A DNA stretch of 64,000 nucleotides from Thalassobellus citreus. Lineage in GTDB: Bacteria > Bacteroidota > Bacteroidia > Flavobacteriales > Flavobacteriaceae. Of this stretch, positions 9,367 to 16,945 are shown in pieces. The translations under genes and the position numbers were made by a program. The first letter of the stretch is position 1, and the number at the start of each line of letters is the position of its first letter. The notes beneath the pieces were generated by a model that saw nothing but the letters and a program-made list of their open reading frames with translations, was not told the origin of the DNA and ran no database searches. The stretch is taken from NCBI RefSeq assembly GCF_044385915.1, contig NZ_JBISCC010000125.1, positions 310,001-374,000 on the forward strand, given 5' to 3'.

Positions 9367-10134
9367 TTAAGCTACTATAACTTCAATTTCATGACGCTTA
9401 AATACTTCCATATCTTTTTCTTCTATTCCAGAATCCGTAATGATATAATCAATTAATGAAAGTGCTCCTAAACTAGCTAAAGCACTTTTACCAAACTTAG
9501 TATTATCAGCCACCAAATAGGTAATATCAGCGGCATCAATCATAGCCTTTTTAACGACCAAATCACTAATACTAGGATAGGTTAAACCTGATTTAAGAGA
9601 AACTCCAGCTGTAGCTAAAAATAACTTTTGCACATTTAATCCTTTAAAAAAGTCTGCTGCTTTTTGCCCTGTTAAAGACAATGTAGGCGGCTTAAATTCA
9701 CCTCCCGTCATTATAACTTCAATCCCAGGCTCTGTACCTAACATTAATGCTATATTTAAAGCATTCGTTATAACCGTTAAATTTTTAAACCCAATTAGTT
9801 TCTTTGCTATTTCTGTAGTTGTACTACCAGAATCTAAAATAATAGTATCTCCTACTTCAATATATTCAAGACATTTAAGAGCTATCGTTTCTTTTAATTC
9901 TAAGTTTTCTTGATGAACTAAAGAACAGTTTTTAACATTATCTTCAATATTCTTTAAAAAGGCACCTCCGTGCTCTCTAACAATTAAGCCTCGTTTTTCT
10001 AATTTTTCTAAATCCTGCCTTACTGTTACCTCTGTAACTTTAAATAATTTAGCCAAGTCTACAACTTTTGCAGACCCATCTTCTTGGAGAAATTCAATAA
10101 TTTTTTCTCGACGCTTGTTTGGTAATATTGCCAT
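9367..10134 (-). CDS. DeoR/GlpR-family transcriptional regulator
   Basis: A 255-residue repressor-type regulator. The N-terminal winged helix-turn-helix covers about residues 6-58, with the DeoR signature KLFKVTEVTVRQDLEKLE and the wing GLIVREHGGAF. The C-terminal sensor domain has LDSGSTTTEIAKKL near residue 100 and VADNTKFGKSA near 210, the sugar-phosphate-binding isomerase-like fold of the family. It is the first gene of the isomerase/transketolase/ABC/kinase run, consistent with autoregulation. A pair of near-identical inverted 19-mers upstream of it is a good operator candidate. The likely inducer is a phosphorylated intermediate, possibly apulose 4-phosphate. Confidence 0.88.
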   Translation of the reverse strand: MAILPNKRREKIIEFLQEDGSAKVVDLAKLFKVTEVTVRQDLEKLEKRGLIVREHGGAFLKNIEDNVKNCSLVHQENLELKETIALKCLEYIEVGDTIILDSGSTTTEIAKKLIGFKNLTVITNALNIALMLGTEPGIEVIMTGGEFKPPTLSLTGQKAADFFKGLNVQKLFLATAGVSLKSGLTYPSISDLVVKKAMIDAADITYLVADNTKFGKSALASLGALSLIDYIITDSGIEEKDMEVFKRHEIEVIVA

Positions 10135-10150
10135 TATACAAATAAAAGAA

Positions 10151-10241
10151 AATTATCATAAATAAACGAAAATTTAAAAGGAAAAATTCAAAAAAGAGGA
10201 AACAACAAAGTCACCTTTTTTCACATTTATTTATGATGATT
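10151..10241. promoter_or_regulatory. Candidate DeoR operator pair
   Basis: A 19-mer at 10151-10169 and the reverse complement of 10223-10241 match at 16 of 19 positions. They share the exact 12-mer ATCATAAATAAA (10155-10166, and inverted at 10226-10237). The copies are about 53 bp apart in the gap between the DeoR gene and the carrier gene. Two inverted operator copies flanking a promoter would suit a DeoR repressor that loops DNA. No clear Bacteroidota -33/-7 promoter (TTTG, TAnnTTTG) was recognised here. Confidence 0.5.
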
Positions 10242-10325
10242 AATAAAATTTTGGAGAAAAGTTACAATAAATTATTTAGTCTTCTTTTAAATAAACACCT
10301 GTTAACATAAAACATTTACTTTCTA

Positions 10326-11582
10326 TTAAGATTCTCGCCTTTTACGCCAAAAGTTAGCTAATAAAGAACCTGAAATGTTCATCCATGGACTAAACACAGC
10401 AGCGGCTAGACCTAAAGTTGCTAATTTACCCATAGAACCTGCTAAACCAGAAGCCATACCTCCATTTTGCAACCCAACTTCAAAAGCTATGGTTTGACTT
10501 TTCACTTTGTCCAAGCCCCCTAATCTACTCAACCAATACCCCAAAAAGTAACCTGCGCTATTATGAAGTATGGCTGCTACAAAAAGTAAAACACCAATTT
10601 GAATTAAATTATCTCTACCAGCAGCCGTAGTAACTAAAGTAAAATAAACGATACCAAACATAGAAAAATAGGGCATAAATTTATCTACATTGGAATACGC
10701 TTTATATAATAAATGATATAAACTCCCAACAACAAAAGCAGCTGCTAAAAAGTTTACAATTTCCAATGCATTACTTGTTGAGCTGGCTCCTGATAATTCT
10801 AAAGAATTTCTGAATAAAAAGACTCCAACCAACCAAATACCAGATAGTATAGATAGGTAGTTGATTTTTTTTCTTATTCCTGATCCATATATTTTTAAAG
10901 CATCATGAATCATAGCTGCTAAAAGAGGCACTAATACTATTTTCACAATACTCATCATCATACTAAAAAAATCAATTTCTATGAATGTTCCAGCAAATGT
11001 TTTCATAAGCAAGGTTGTCATTATTGGTGCTGTTAAAGTTGAAATAGCTGTTACAGTAACCGATAAAACCAAATCGCCTTTAGCTATATATGTCATTACA
11101 TTTGAAGCCAATCCACTACTACAAGAGCCTATTAAAACAATACCTGCGGCTATTTCTGGTTCAAAACCAAAGGTTTTTGCTATGGTAAAACCAATAATTG
11201 GCATGATGGTAAACTGTGCTAATAAACCAATAAGCACTGCTTTACCAAATTTTCTAATACTTGTAAAGTCTTTTATACTCATTTGAGTACCCATACCAAA
11301 CATAACCAACTGTATAATTATTAGAATAAGCCATTTATTACGTAAATCGAAACCTCCAATATTTAAGAAAAAATCTGGAAACAATAAACCAGCAAATACA
11401 GCGGCAATTATCCAAAATGTATATTGATAATCTTTTAAAGCTTTCAATGATCCAGCCCCAATAGCAAAACTTGAAATCATTGAGAGTAGTCCAACTTTCC
11501 ATACCAATTCATTGTCTTGAATAAATCCGAAAAGAAAAACGACTAATAATAGAGGGGCTAACCAAAGAAAATATTTACGCAT
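10326..11582 (-). CDS. BASS-family (bile acid:sodium symporter-like) carrier
   Basis: Inner-membrane carrier of 418 residues with about ten hydrophobic helices and the BASS crossover motifs GMGTQMSIKDF (near residue 96), GSCSSGLASNVMTYIAKGD (near 152) and EVGLQNGGMASGLA (near 370). BASS proteins move organic anions, often with sodium. It sits downstream of the RuBisCO-like, DUF1537 and racemase-like genes, separated from the DeoR gene by a 191-bp gap. That grouping suggests an acid such as D-apionate or a related branched acid as substrate, but this is inference. A bile acid role is not supported by the neighbourhood. Confidence 0.75.
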   Translation of the reverse strand: MRKYFLWLAPLLLVVFLFGFIQDNELVWKVGLLSMISSFAIGAGSLKALKDYQYTFWIIAAVFAGLLFPDFFLNIGGFDLRNKWLILIIIQLVMFGMGTQMSIKDFTSIRKFGKAVLIGLLAQFTIMPIIGFTIAKTFGFEPEIAAGIVLIGSCSSGLASNVMTYIAKGDLVLSVTVTAISTLTAPIMTTLLMKTFAGTFIEIDFFSMMMSIVKIVLVPLLAAMIHDALKIYGSGIRKKINYLSILSGIWLVGVFLFRNSLELSGASSTSNALEIVNFLAAAFVVGSLYHLLYKAYSNVDKFMPYFSMFGIVYFTLVTTAAGRDNLIQIGVLLFVAAILHNSAGYFLGYWLSRLGGLDKVKSQTIAFEVGLQNGGMASGLAGSMGKLATLGLAAAVFSPWMNISGSLLANFWRKRRES

Positions 11583-11625
11583 TGTGGTGGTGGTTTTAAA
11601 TTAGTTTAGTTATTGGTACTTTTTT

Positions 11626-12288
11626 TTAAAAGTATACCTCAGCCAATTTCTTCATAGCAATAGCTGGACTTGCTAAAATAGGCACTAACTTTTCATCTGC
11701 ACTTAAACCATCTACCACACGCGCCATAGATGCTTGAGCTAAAACAATAACATCAACCTCTTTCATTAATTCTTTTAATCCGCTAGCAACCATTTCGTCA
11801 TGCTTTGCGCCATCACCACTCATTAATGCTTCAAATGCACCTTCACATAATTTTGAAGTAATAGTTACATCCTTACCTGCAACCTCAGCTCTTCTTTTAA
11901 CCAAATCGCTTGTTGGTTCTAAAGTTGTTGGTAACGTAGCAATAACACCAATTTTGTTACTAATTTGAACTGCTTCATCAGCCATAGCTTGATCGACTCT
12001 AATTACAGGAACATTACATAAAGTTGCTGCGGTTTCAATAGCAGATCCTATTGATGAACAAGTTGCTAAAATAACATCGGCTCCAGCAGCTTCTGCTGCT
12101 TGAATATGACTTACAACTCTTGCCGCTGTATTTGGTGTTAATTCATTCTTATTTATTACATCTTTAATCACACTATCATCAACAATATTAAAAGTATCAG
12201 CACCTGATATAAACTCATTTGTTAATTGCTGAAATATTGGTACTAATGTTGCCGATGTGTGTACAAAACCTAATATTTTTCTCTTCAT
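11626..12288 (-). CDS. Asp/Glu racemase-fold enzyme of unknown substrate
   Basis: Cytoplasmic 220-residue protein of the Asp/Glu/hydantoin racemase superfamily. It has two likely catalytic cysteines, one in LATCSSIGSA (near residue 76) and one in KLCEGAFEAL (near 147), placed like the two acid/base cysteines of racemases. GVIATLPTTLEPT lies between them. Its start overlaps the upstream DUF1537 gene by 4 nt, so it is translationally coupled to a kinase and a RuBisCO-like gene. I know of no defined step for this fold in apiose catabolism. Epimerisation of an acidic alpha-carbon in a keto acid, or a decarboxylation like arylmalonate decarboxylase, would both be chemically plausible. Confidence 0.7.
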   Translation of the reverse strand: MKRKILGFVHTSATLVPIFQQLTNEFISGADTFNIVDDSVIKDVINKNELTPNTAARVVSHIQAAEAAGADVILATCSSIGSAIETAATLCNVPVIRVDQAMADEAVQISNKIGVIATLPTTLEPTSDLVKRRAEVAGKDVTITSKLCEGAFEALMSGDGAKHDEMVASGLKELMKEVDVIVLAQASMARVVDGLSADEKLVPILASPAIAMKKLAEVYF

Positions 12289-13667
12289 AACTTTTCTCCT
12301 TTTAAAACTTTTATAAAATAATTATCGGTTCCTACTTGACCGCCTTTAAAATTTAATTCTAATCCGTTTACAAATTCATCATCTGAAATTGCTTTACACA
12401 ATGGAGCTCCTGGAGCTAATGGCGCAATCATTTCAAGCGCAGAAATATTTAATTCTGAAGCTGCATAACTTGAGGTATCGCCTCCTGCCAAAACTATGCG
12501 TTTTATGTCAATTTCTGAAACGATCTTTTTAGTAATTTGACCAATAAGACCTCCATAAATTTTACTACACTGTTTTTGAATGGCTTCTTCTGCTAAGCCT
12601 TGAGTTTTAAAATACTGCTCTGTTTCATCAATACGAGGATCATTTGGCCCTATACTCGTATGCATGATGGTGCTTTTTCCTTTATTGAAATTGGCAACAA
12701 CTATGGCGACTGCATTTTTGATTATTTCTGAATGAAATTGAGCATCAACCGCTTTACTTTCTAGAGCAATTTGTTCAAATCCGTTATCGATAGCGTATTC
12801 AATTTGTTTTGCTGAAACAGGCGAACAACTGCCTGACAACACCAATATTGGACCAACTTCGCCTAAAGATTTAAACACTTTAGATTCACCAATAATATTT
12901 AGTTGTTTCCATGCAAGTCCCAATGCCATTTCTATACCAGACGACCCTACCGAAAACACTGTTTTATCGTTAGCTAATTGGTGAAATACCATCCCAATAG
13001 TTTTTAAATGTTCTTTATTGAAACTATCAAAAAATAAAATATCTTTTGAATTTTCTTCTACTTCTTCCAAGACAGAAGCTACCCCGTTTTCTATCGTATT
13101 TAAATTTACAAGTCCGATAGATTTAGATGTTTGTTTTGCTAAATGAACGGTTAAATTGGCTTCCGTTGCAGGTGTTACAGGATGCTTACTCATCGATGGA
13201 TGTTTATCAATTCTATAAATTTCACCATTTCCAAAGGTTCCCATTTTAGCAAATAAATTACCAAACACACAATACCTTCCTAAATGTGGTGCTGAAGGAG
13301 AGACCATCACTGTTTTTTGATTAAAAACCTCGCTCCCAATTTCTATGGCTTTACCAATATTACCAACATGTGGTGCTGAATCAAAAGTTGAACATACTTT
13401 ATAATGAAAATGCGCAGGTTTAAAACTATTTAAATTTTTAAACACAGGTATTAACTCTTGTTCCATTTCATCAGGTGATAGCGATCTGCTTATACCTGCC
13501 AACCCAATTGCTTGAATACCTTCAAACTTACCTAAGTCCTTTTGCTCTGGCATTTTTAGGAATAAAACTGTTTTCACACCTGCTAATGTTAAAAACTCTA
13601 AAGCATCTGTAGAACCCGTGAAATCATCACCGTAAAATGCTAATAGTATTTTATTTTCCTGACTCAT
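12285..13667 (-). CDS. oiaK: DUF1537-family acid-sugar kinase, probable 3-oxo-isoapionate kinase
   Basis: A 460-residue two-domain kinase of the DUF1537 (OtnK-like) family. The N-terminal signature YGDDFTGSTDALEF lies near residues 13-26. The C-terminal nucleotide domain has VLSGSCSPVSAKQIE near 275 and VLAGGDTSSYAA near 394. Family members phosphorylate four-carbon acid sugars, or 3-oxo-isoapionate in D-apiose catabolism. Its start overlaps the stop of the RuBisCO-like gene by 1 nt (TAATG), and its stop overlaps the racemase-like gene by 4 nt. A kinase of this family followed by a RuBisCO-like enzyme is the OiaK/OiaX or OiaK/OiaT pairing. The substrate call depends on that pairing. Confidence 0.72.
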   Translation of the reverse strand: MSQENKILLAFYGDDFTGSTDALEFLTLAGVKTVLFLKMPEQKDLGKFEGIQAIGLAGISRSLSPDEMEQELIPVFKNLNSFKPAHFHYKVCSTFDSAPHVGNIGKAIEIGSEVFNQKTVMVSPSAPHLGRYCVFGNLFAKMGTFGNGEIYRIDKHPSMSKHPVTPATEANLTVHLAKQTSKSIGLVNLNTIENGVASVLEEVEENSKDILFFDSFNKEHLKTIGMVFHQLANDKTVFSVGSSGIEMALGLAWKQLNIIGESKVFKSLGEVGPILVLSGSCSPVSAKQIEYAIDNGFEQIALESKAVDAQFHSEIIKNAVAIVVANFNKGKSTIMHTSIGPNDPRIDETEQYFKTQGLAEEAIQKQCSKIYGGLIGQITKKIVSEIDIKRIVLAGGDTSSYAASELNISALEMIAPLAPGAPLCKAISDDEFVNGLELNFKGGQVGTDNYFIKVLKGEKL

Positions 13668-14911
13668 TATTTAGAAAATTTCTTAACCGATGCGGCAAAT
13701 TCTTTATGTTGACTTGCTGTTTCTTCAATAGACAAGCCATTTACTGCGCCTTCCCATGCTTGTTGTAATGCATTCACACCAGCTTTTGGTCCCATTGGAT
13801 GTGCCAAAATGCCGCCTCCTGCCATATACAATAAATCTGTTGTTTGTGTTCTTCTATAAGTTTCCATGGCTTGTCCACCCCATTGCCCTGAAGATACTAC
13901 TGGTAAAATTTCGTGTCCGCCTAAAAAAGGTTTTAAACAAGCGTTTATTGATGTTACAACAGAATCATCAGATTCCCAAAATTTATTTTGAATGCCATTT
14001 ACATGCAATTGATCGACACCTGCTAAACGTTGTATTTTTTGATAAGCTGGAAACTCTATACCCAACATAGGGTGTCTGTTTAACATGCCCCAACCATTTC
14101 TATGCCCATGAATAACTAACTGTCCTTTATCACAAAGTTTCTTCGTACCTGCCAAACCAACACTATTTATGCTAATCATGGCACAACTACCACCTTCGTT
14201 AACTATGAGGTCATATTTGCGTTGCATAGCGTCAATTTCATCAGAAATATTGAATGCATACATCACCTTTTTTCCTGTTTTCTGCTCATTATTTTTAATC
14301 ACTTTCATAATCGCTTTAACTCGCTCATCAAAAGGAGAATTTGCAGCAGAACCCATTAACTCATCATCTTTAATAAAATCGATACCCGCATCAATTAATG
14401 TTTGTACCAATGTTGCCGTTTCTTCAACCGACATGCCAATACTTGGTTTTATGATGGTTCCAATCATAGGGCGTTCACTACCTACACCACAAGATGCTTT
14501 TGATCCTTTTATGCCAAACTGCGGCCCTTTATAATGATTTTTAAACGTATCTGGCAATTCTAAATCCATTAACTTTAAGCCCGTAAACTGGGTAATTTCA
14601 TAAAGATTCCCCTGTAAAGTACTAATTAAGACAGGCAAGTTATAGCCAAAATTCTCAATGGACCAACTTACTTTTACTTTTGCTTTTTGATATTTTTTAC
14701 CAGGAATCGTACCACCTGGAATAGAAGGCGCATCAACCACATCCAACAATTCAATATCTTCCACTCGAGCTGCAAAACGCTGTTTTAACGCTTCTGTTTC
14801 ACCTGGCACAGAAACAAAGGTACCTGAAGATTGTTCGCCTGCTAATACTGCAGCTGCTTGTTCTACAGTATACGGTGTTTCTATAAGATATTCAGCAAAA
14901 ATTCTTTCCAT
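13667..14911 (-). CDS. RuBisCO-like protein, probable 3-oxo-isoapionate-4-phosphate decarboxylase or hydrolase
   Basis: A 414-residue form IV RuBisCO-like protein. The carbamate lysine and metal ligands are kept in DFIKDDE (K181, D183, E184). GTIIKPSIGMS keeps the first loop lysine (K155, equivalent to K175 of RuBisCO), but the second lysine position is Ser157. HGHRNGWGMLNRHP holds the histidine/arginine pair, VVSSGQWGG replaces the SGG motif, and GGGILAHPMGPKAG is the phosphate-binding segment. It is therefore probably an Mg-dependent enolate-forming enzyme, not a CO2-fixing RuBisCO. Next to the DUF1537 kinase it fits OiaX (giving L-erythrulose 1-phosphate) or OiaT (giving 3-phosphoglycerate and glycolate). 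No erythrulose-phosphate isomerase is seen nearby, which slightly favours OiaT. It is first in its operon, behind the shared 62-nt element. Confidence 0.8.
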   Translation of the reverse strand: MERIFAEYLIETPYTVEQAAAVLAGEQSSGTFVSVPGETEALKQRFAARVEDIELLDVVDAPSIPGGTIPGKKYQKAKVKVSWSIENFGYNLPVLISTLQGNLYEITQFTGLKLMDLELPDTFKNHYKGPQFGIKGSKASCGVGSERPMIGTIIKPSIGMSVEETATLVQTLIDAGIDFIKDDELMGSAANSPFDERVKAIMKVIKNNEQKTGKKVMYAFNISDEIDAMQRKYDLIVNEGGSCAMISINSVGLAGTKKLCDKGQLVIHGHRNGWGMLNRHPMLGIEFPAYQKIQRLAGVDQLHVNGIQNKFWESDDSVVTSINACLKPFLGGHEILPVVSSGQWGGQAMETYRRTQTTDLLYMAGGGILAHPMGPKAGVNALQQAWEGAVNGLSIEETASQHKEFAASVKKFSK

Positions 14912-15008
14912 TATATTTTGTTATTCTGTTTTTAAACTATTTCTATTAGCAATAACTAGTGTGCTTTTTTTATTAACTTAACAATTAACTATTTTAAGTT
15001 TAAATATA

Positions 15009-15070
15009 TGCAATATTGCTAGTTTAATAATTTTTAAGTGCTAGTTTTGAGCGTCGTCCAATTTCATAAA
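15009..15070 (-). promoter_or_regulatory. 62-nt regulatory element, copy A (upstream of the RuBisCO-like operon)
   Basis: This block aligns without gaps to 55014-55075, with 46 of 62 positions identical by hand count. It begins, on the plus strand, with TGCAATATTGC, containing the perfect 10-bp palindrome GCAATATTGC, and ends near CGTCCAATTTCATAAA. It lies 98 bp upstream of the RuBisCO-like start codon. Conservation over a fixed length in two non-coding upstream regions points to a common regulator binding site or promoter. Confidence 0.6.
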
Positions 15071-15240
15071 CCTTTATTCTTTTAACAAGTATGATGTCAA
15101 AAATGCTATTTAAAGCAGCAAATCACTTATGCTTCTATTAAACTAACTAGTTTAAATAATTAAGTTTAATTTATTTTTTTATTAATTAATAAGCAAGCTT
15201 GTCACAATTAAAAATATTATAAATCACTAATCTTAAAAAA

Positions 15241-15283
15241 AGAATCGTCCGGATTCTAACTTTTTAAGTTTCCGGACGATTTT
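15241..15283 (-). terminator. Terminator after the first SusC/SusD operon
   Basis: Perfect 11-bp stem AATCGTCCGGA / TCCGGACGATT (15243-15253 and 15271-15281) with a second inner stem AACTT/AAGTT (58-62 and 66-70 of the same line). On the minus strand it is followed by TTCTTTTTTT. It lies about 90 bp past the SusD stop and isolates the SusCD unit from the RuBisCO-like operon. Confidence 0.85.
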
Positions 15284-15373
15284 ATAAAATTAAACAATTA
15301 AACTAACTCTAAAAAACTAGCATAAATAATCAGAGTTGTACTCTATAAATACTGTTTTGGTATAAATTTATAG

Positions 15374-16939
15374 TTAATTACTACCTGTTAAATACCCTTC
15401 ATTTTGATCAAGCTCAGGATTAGCATCTAATTCAGACTGTGAGAATGGAAACTTGTAATTGTAATCTTTAAAAACCATGACATTTCCATTTGTAGTTGGC
15501 ATACCATCTAATTTAGATTTAGCAATTTTCCAACGCTTAAGATCGAAATAACGATGACCTTCCAAAGCAAGTTCAACCCTTCTTTCATTTCTTATAAATT
15601 CTCTCAGAGAACTTTGATCAGAATAAATTCCTTGATCTACAGCTGGCATATTCACACCTGTTCGACCACGCACATCATCTAAAGCTTTATAAACAGACTC
15701 ATCAGGACCACTAACCTCATTTTTAGCTTCAGAATACATTAAAAGCACATCTGCATATCTTAAATATACTAAGTCATTATATGATTCAAAAGCATCGTCT
15801 GGAGTTAATGGTAATAAATTAAGATCCACGTACTTTTCCATTACAAAACCTGTAAAAGAAGAAAAAAGAGGAACATCATTAGGCCAAGACTCTCCTGGCA
15901 ATTTTACAGTCATATCTAACCTAGGATCTCTATTAGCATAATTAGCAGAAGGCAAAGAAGTTGAGCTTGGATCTTCCCCATTACTCATTTGATAGGCATC
16001 TGCTAAATCAGCAAAGGGTTGTATGTAATATTGCTGGCCCAATTCTAGATATAAACCTGCTTGAACCGGGCTTATTCTATGCACATCAATAGCACTATAT
16101 TTAGTTGAAAACAATATCTCACGGTTTACACCAGGATCTGATTGACCACCTCTAAGAAAAATATCTTTATAACTATTAGCTAATTGAAATTTTCCGTCGT
16201 CAATCAAAGTTTTCAATACATCTGCCGCATCAGCCCATTTTTCTTGGGTTAGTAATACCTTTCCTAATAATCCTTGAGCACTTCCTTTTACAGCGTGACC
16301 GGAATATGTAATGTCTGGTAAATTTGAAATAGCAAAATTCAAATCATCCTCAATCACTTGATAAATTTCCGAAGCATTACTTTTAGGTACTTGTATGTCT
16401 TTAAGGCTTTTAGGAAACGTGGTGTATAGAGGTGCATCACCCCATAATTGCACAATATCAAAATAAGCCAAAGCCCTTAAAAACCTAACTTCAGCCTTAT
16501 ATATATTTAGTTCACTTTCAGTTAAAAGAGGATCCGCAAGTGCATTATCTGCATTATCAAGAAAATAATTAGATGCAGTTATAACCTTATACGGTTGCTT
16601 ATACATATTTTCTAGCGCTTCTCCAGAACCTGCATTAAGCGCTCCAATAGTCATTTCATAAAGATTTTGCTGTTCAAAATTTGTTATTGCATTAGAGGCA
16701 TTATCAGAAAGACATTCAAAATAAACCCTCTCATATCCTAAAAAATTTTCTGTTAAATTCGCATATACTCCAGCTAAACCTGTTATAACTTGCTCTTCAG
16801 TTTGCCAGAAAGTCTCACTTGACAAACTATCTAACGGATTCTTTTCTAAAAAATCTTCATTACAAGAAAATGTTATTATTACTAAAATAACATTAATAAT
16901 CCCTTTCGATATTTTATTATTTATTTTCATAATCATCAT
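15374..16939 (-). CDS. SusD/RagB-family outer-membrane glycan-binding lipoprotein 1
   Basis: A 521-residue surface lipoprotein. After a short hydrophobic leader the lipobox ITFSC lies near residues 22-26, followed by NEDFLEKNPLDS, a typical SusD mature start. TPR-like helices and the C-terminal SusD stretch (RNERRVELALEGHRYFDLKRW near residue 455) are clear. It captures an oligosaccharide and forms the lid on the SusC partner encoded 6 bp upstream. Start could be the first ATG or the methionine at residue 4. It is the last gene before a strong terminator, so this transport unit is transcribed separately from the catabolic genes downstream. Confidence 0.92.
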   Translation of the reverse strand: MMIMKINNKISKGIINVILVIITFSCNEDFLEKNPLDSLSSETFWQTEEQVITGLAGVYANLTENFLGYERVYFECLSDNASNAITNFEQQNLYEMTIGALNAGSGEALENMYKQPYKVITASNYFLDNADNALADPLLTESELNIYKAEVRFLRALAYFDIVQLWGDAPLYTTFPKSLKDIQVPKSNASEIYQVIEDDLNFAISNLPDITYSGHAVKGSAQGLLGKVLLTQEKWADAADVLKTLIDDGKFQLANSYKDIFLRGGQSDPGVNREILFSTKYSAIDVHRISPVQAGLYLELGQQYYIQPFADLADAYQMSNGEDPSSTSLPSANYANRDPRLDMTVKLPGESWPNDVPLFSSFTGFVMEKYVDLNLLPLTPDDAFESYNDLVYLRYADVLLMYSEAKNEVSGPDESVYKALDDVRGRTGVNMPAVDQGIYSDQSSLREFIRNERRVELALEGHRYFDLKRWKIAKSKLDGMPTTNGNVMVFKDYNYKFPFSQSELDANPELDQNEGYLTGSN

Positions 16940-16945
16940 TTCAAT

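Larger units (their letters stand above)
14912..15373. other. Intergenic region between SusD and the RuBisCO-like gene
   Basis: 462 bp without a gene. It separates two minus-strand operons. The right part (15241-15283) is the terminator of the SusC/SusD transcript. The left part holds the 62-nt element (15009-15070) shared with the second SusC operon, and then about 97 bp of AT-rich leader before the RuBisCO-like start. No standard TAnnTTTG promoter was recognised. Confidence 0.7.

Noticed and set aside
14169..14534. Plus-strand reading frames inside minus-strand genes (also at 949-1248, 3302-4042, 29722-30042, 44326-44637 and others)
   Set aside because: They lie wholly within well-supported genes, lack domain signatures or leader sequences, and their composition fits antisense shadows.
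13667..14911. True RuBisCO and CO2 fixation
   Set aside because: The second loop lysine and the SGG phosphate/substrate motif are changed, no small subunit or phosphoribulokinase is present, and the neighbours are catabolic.
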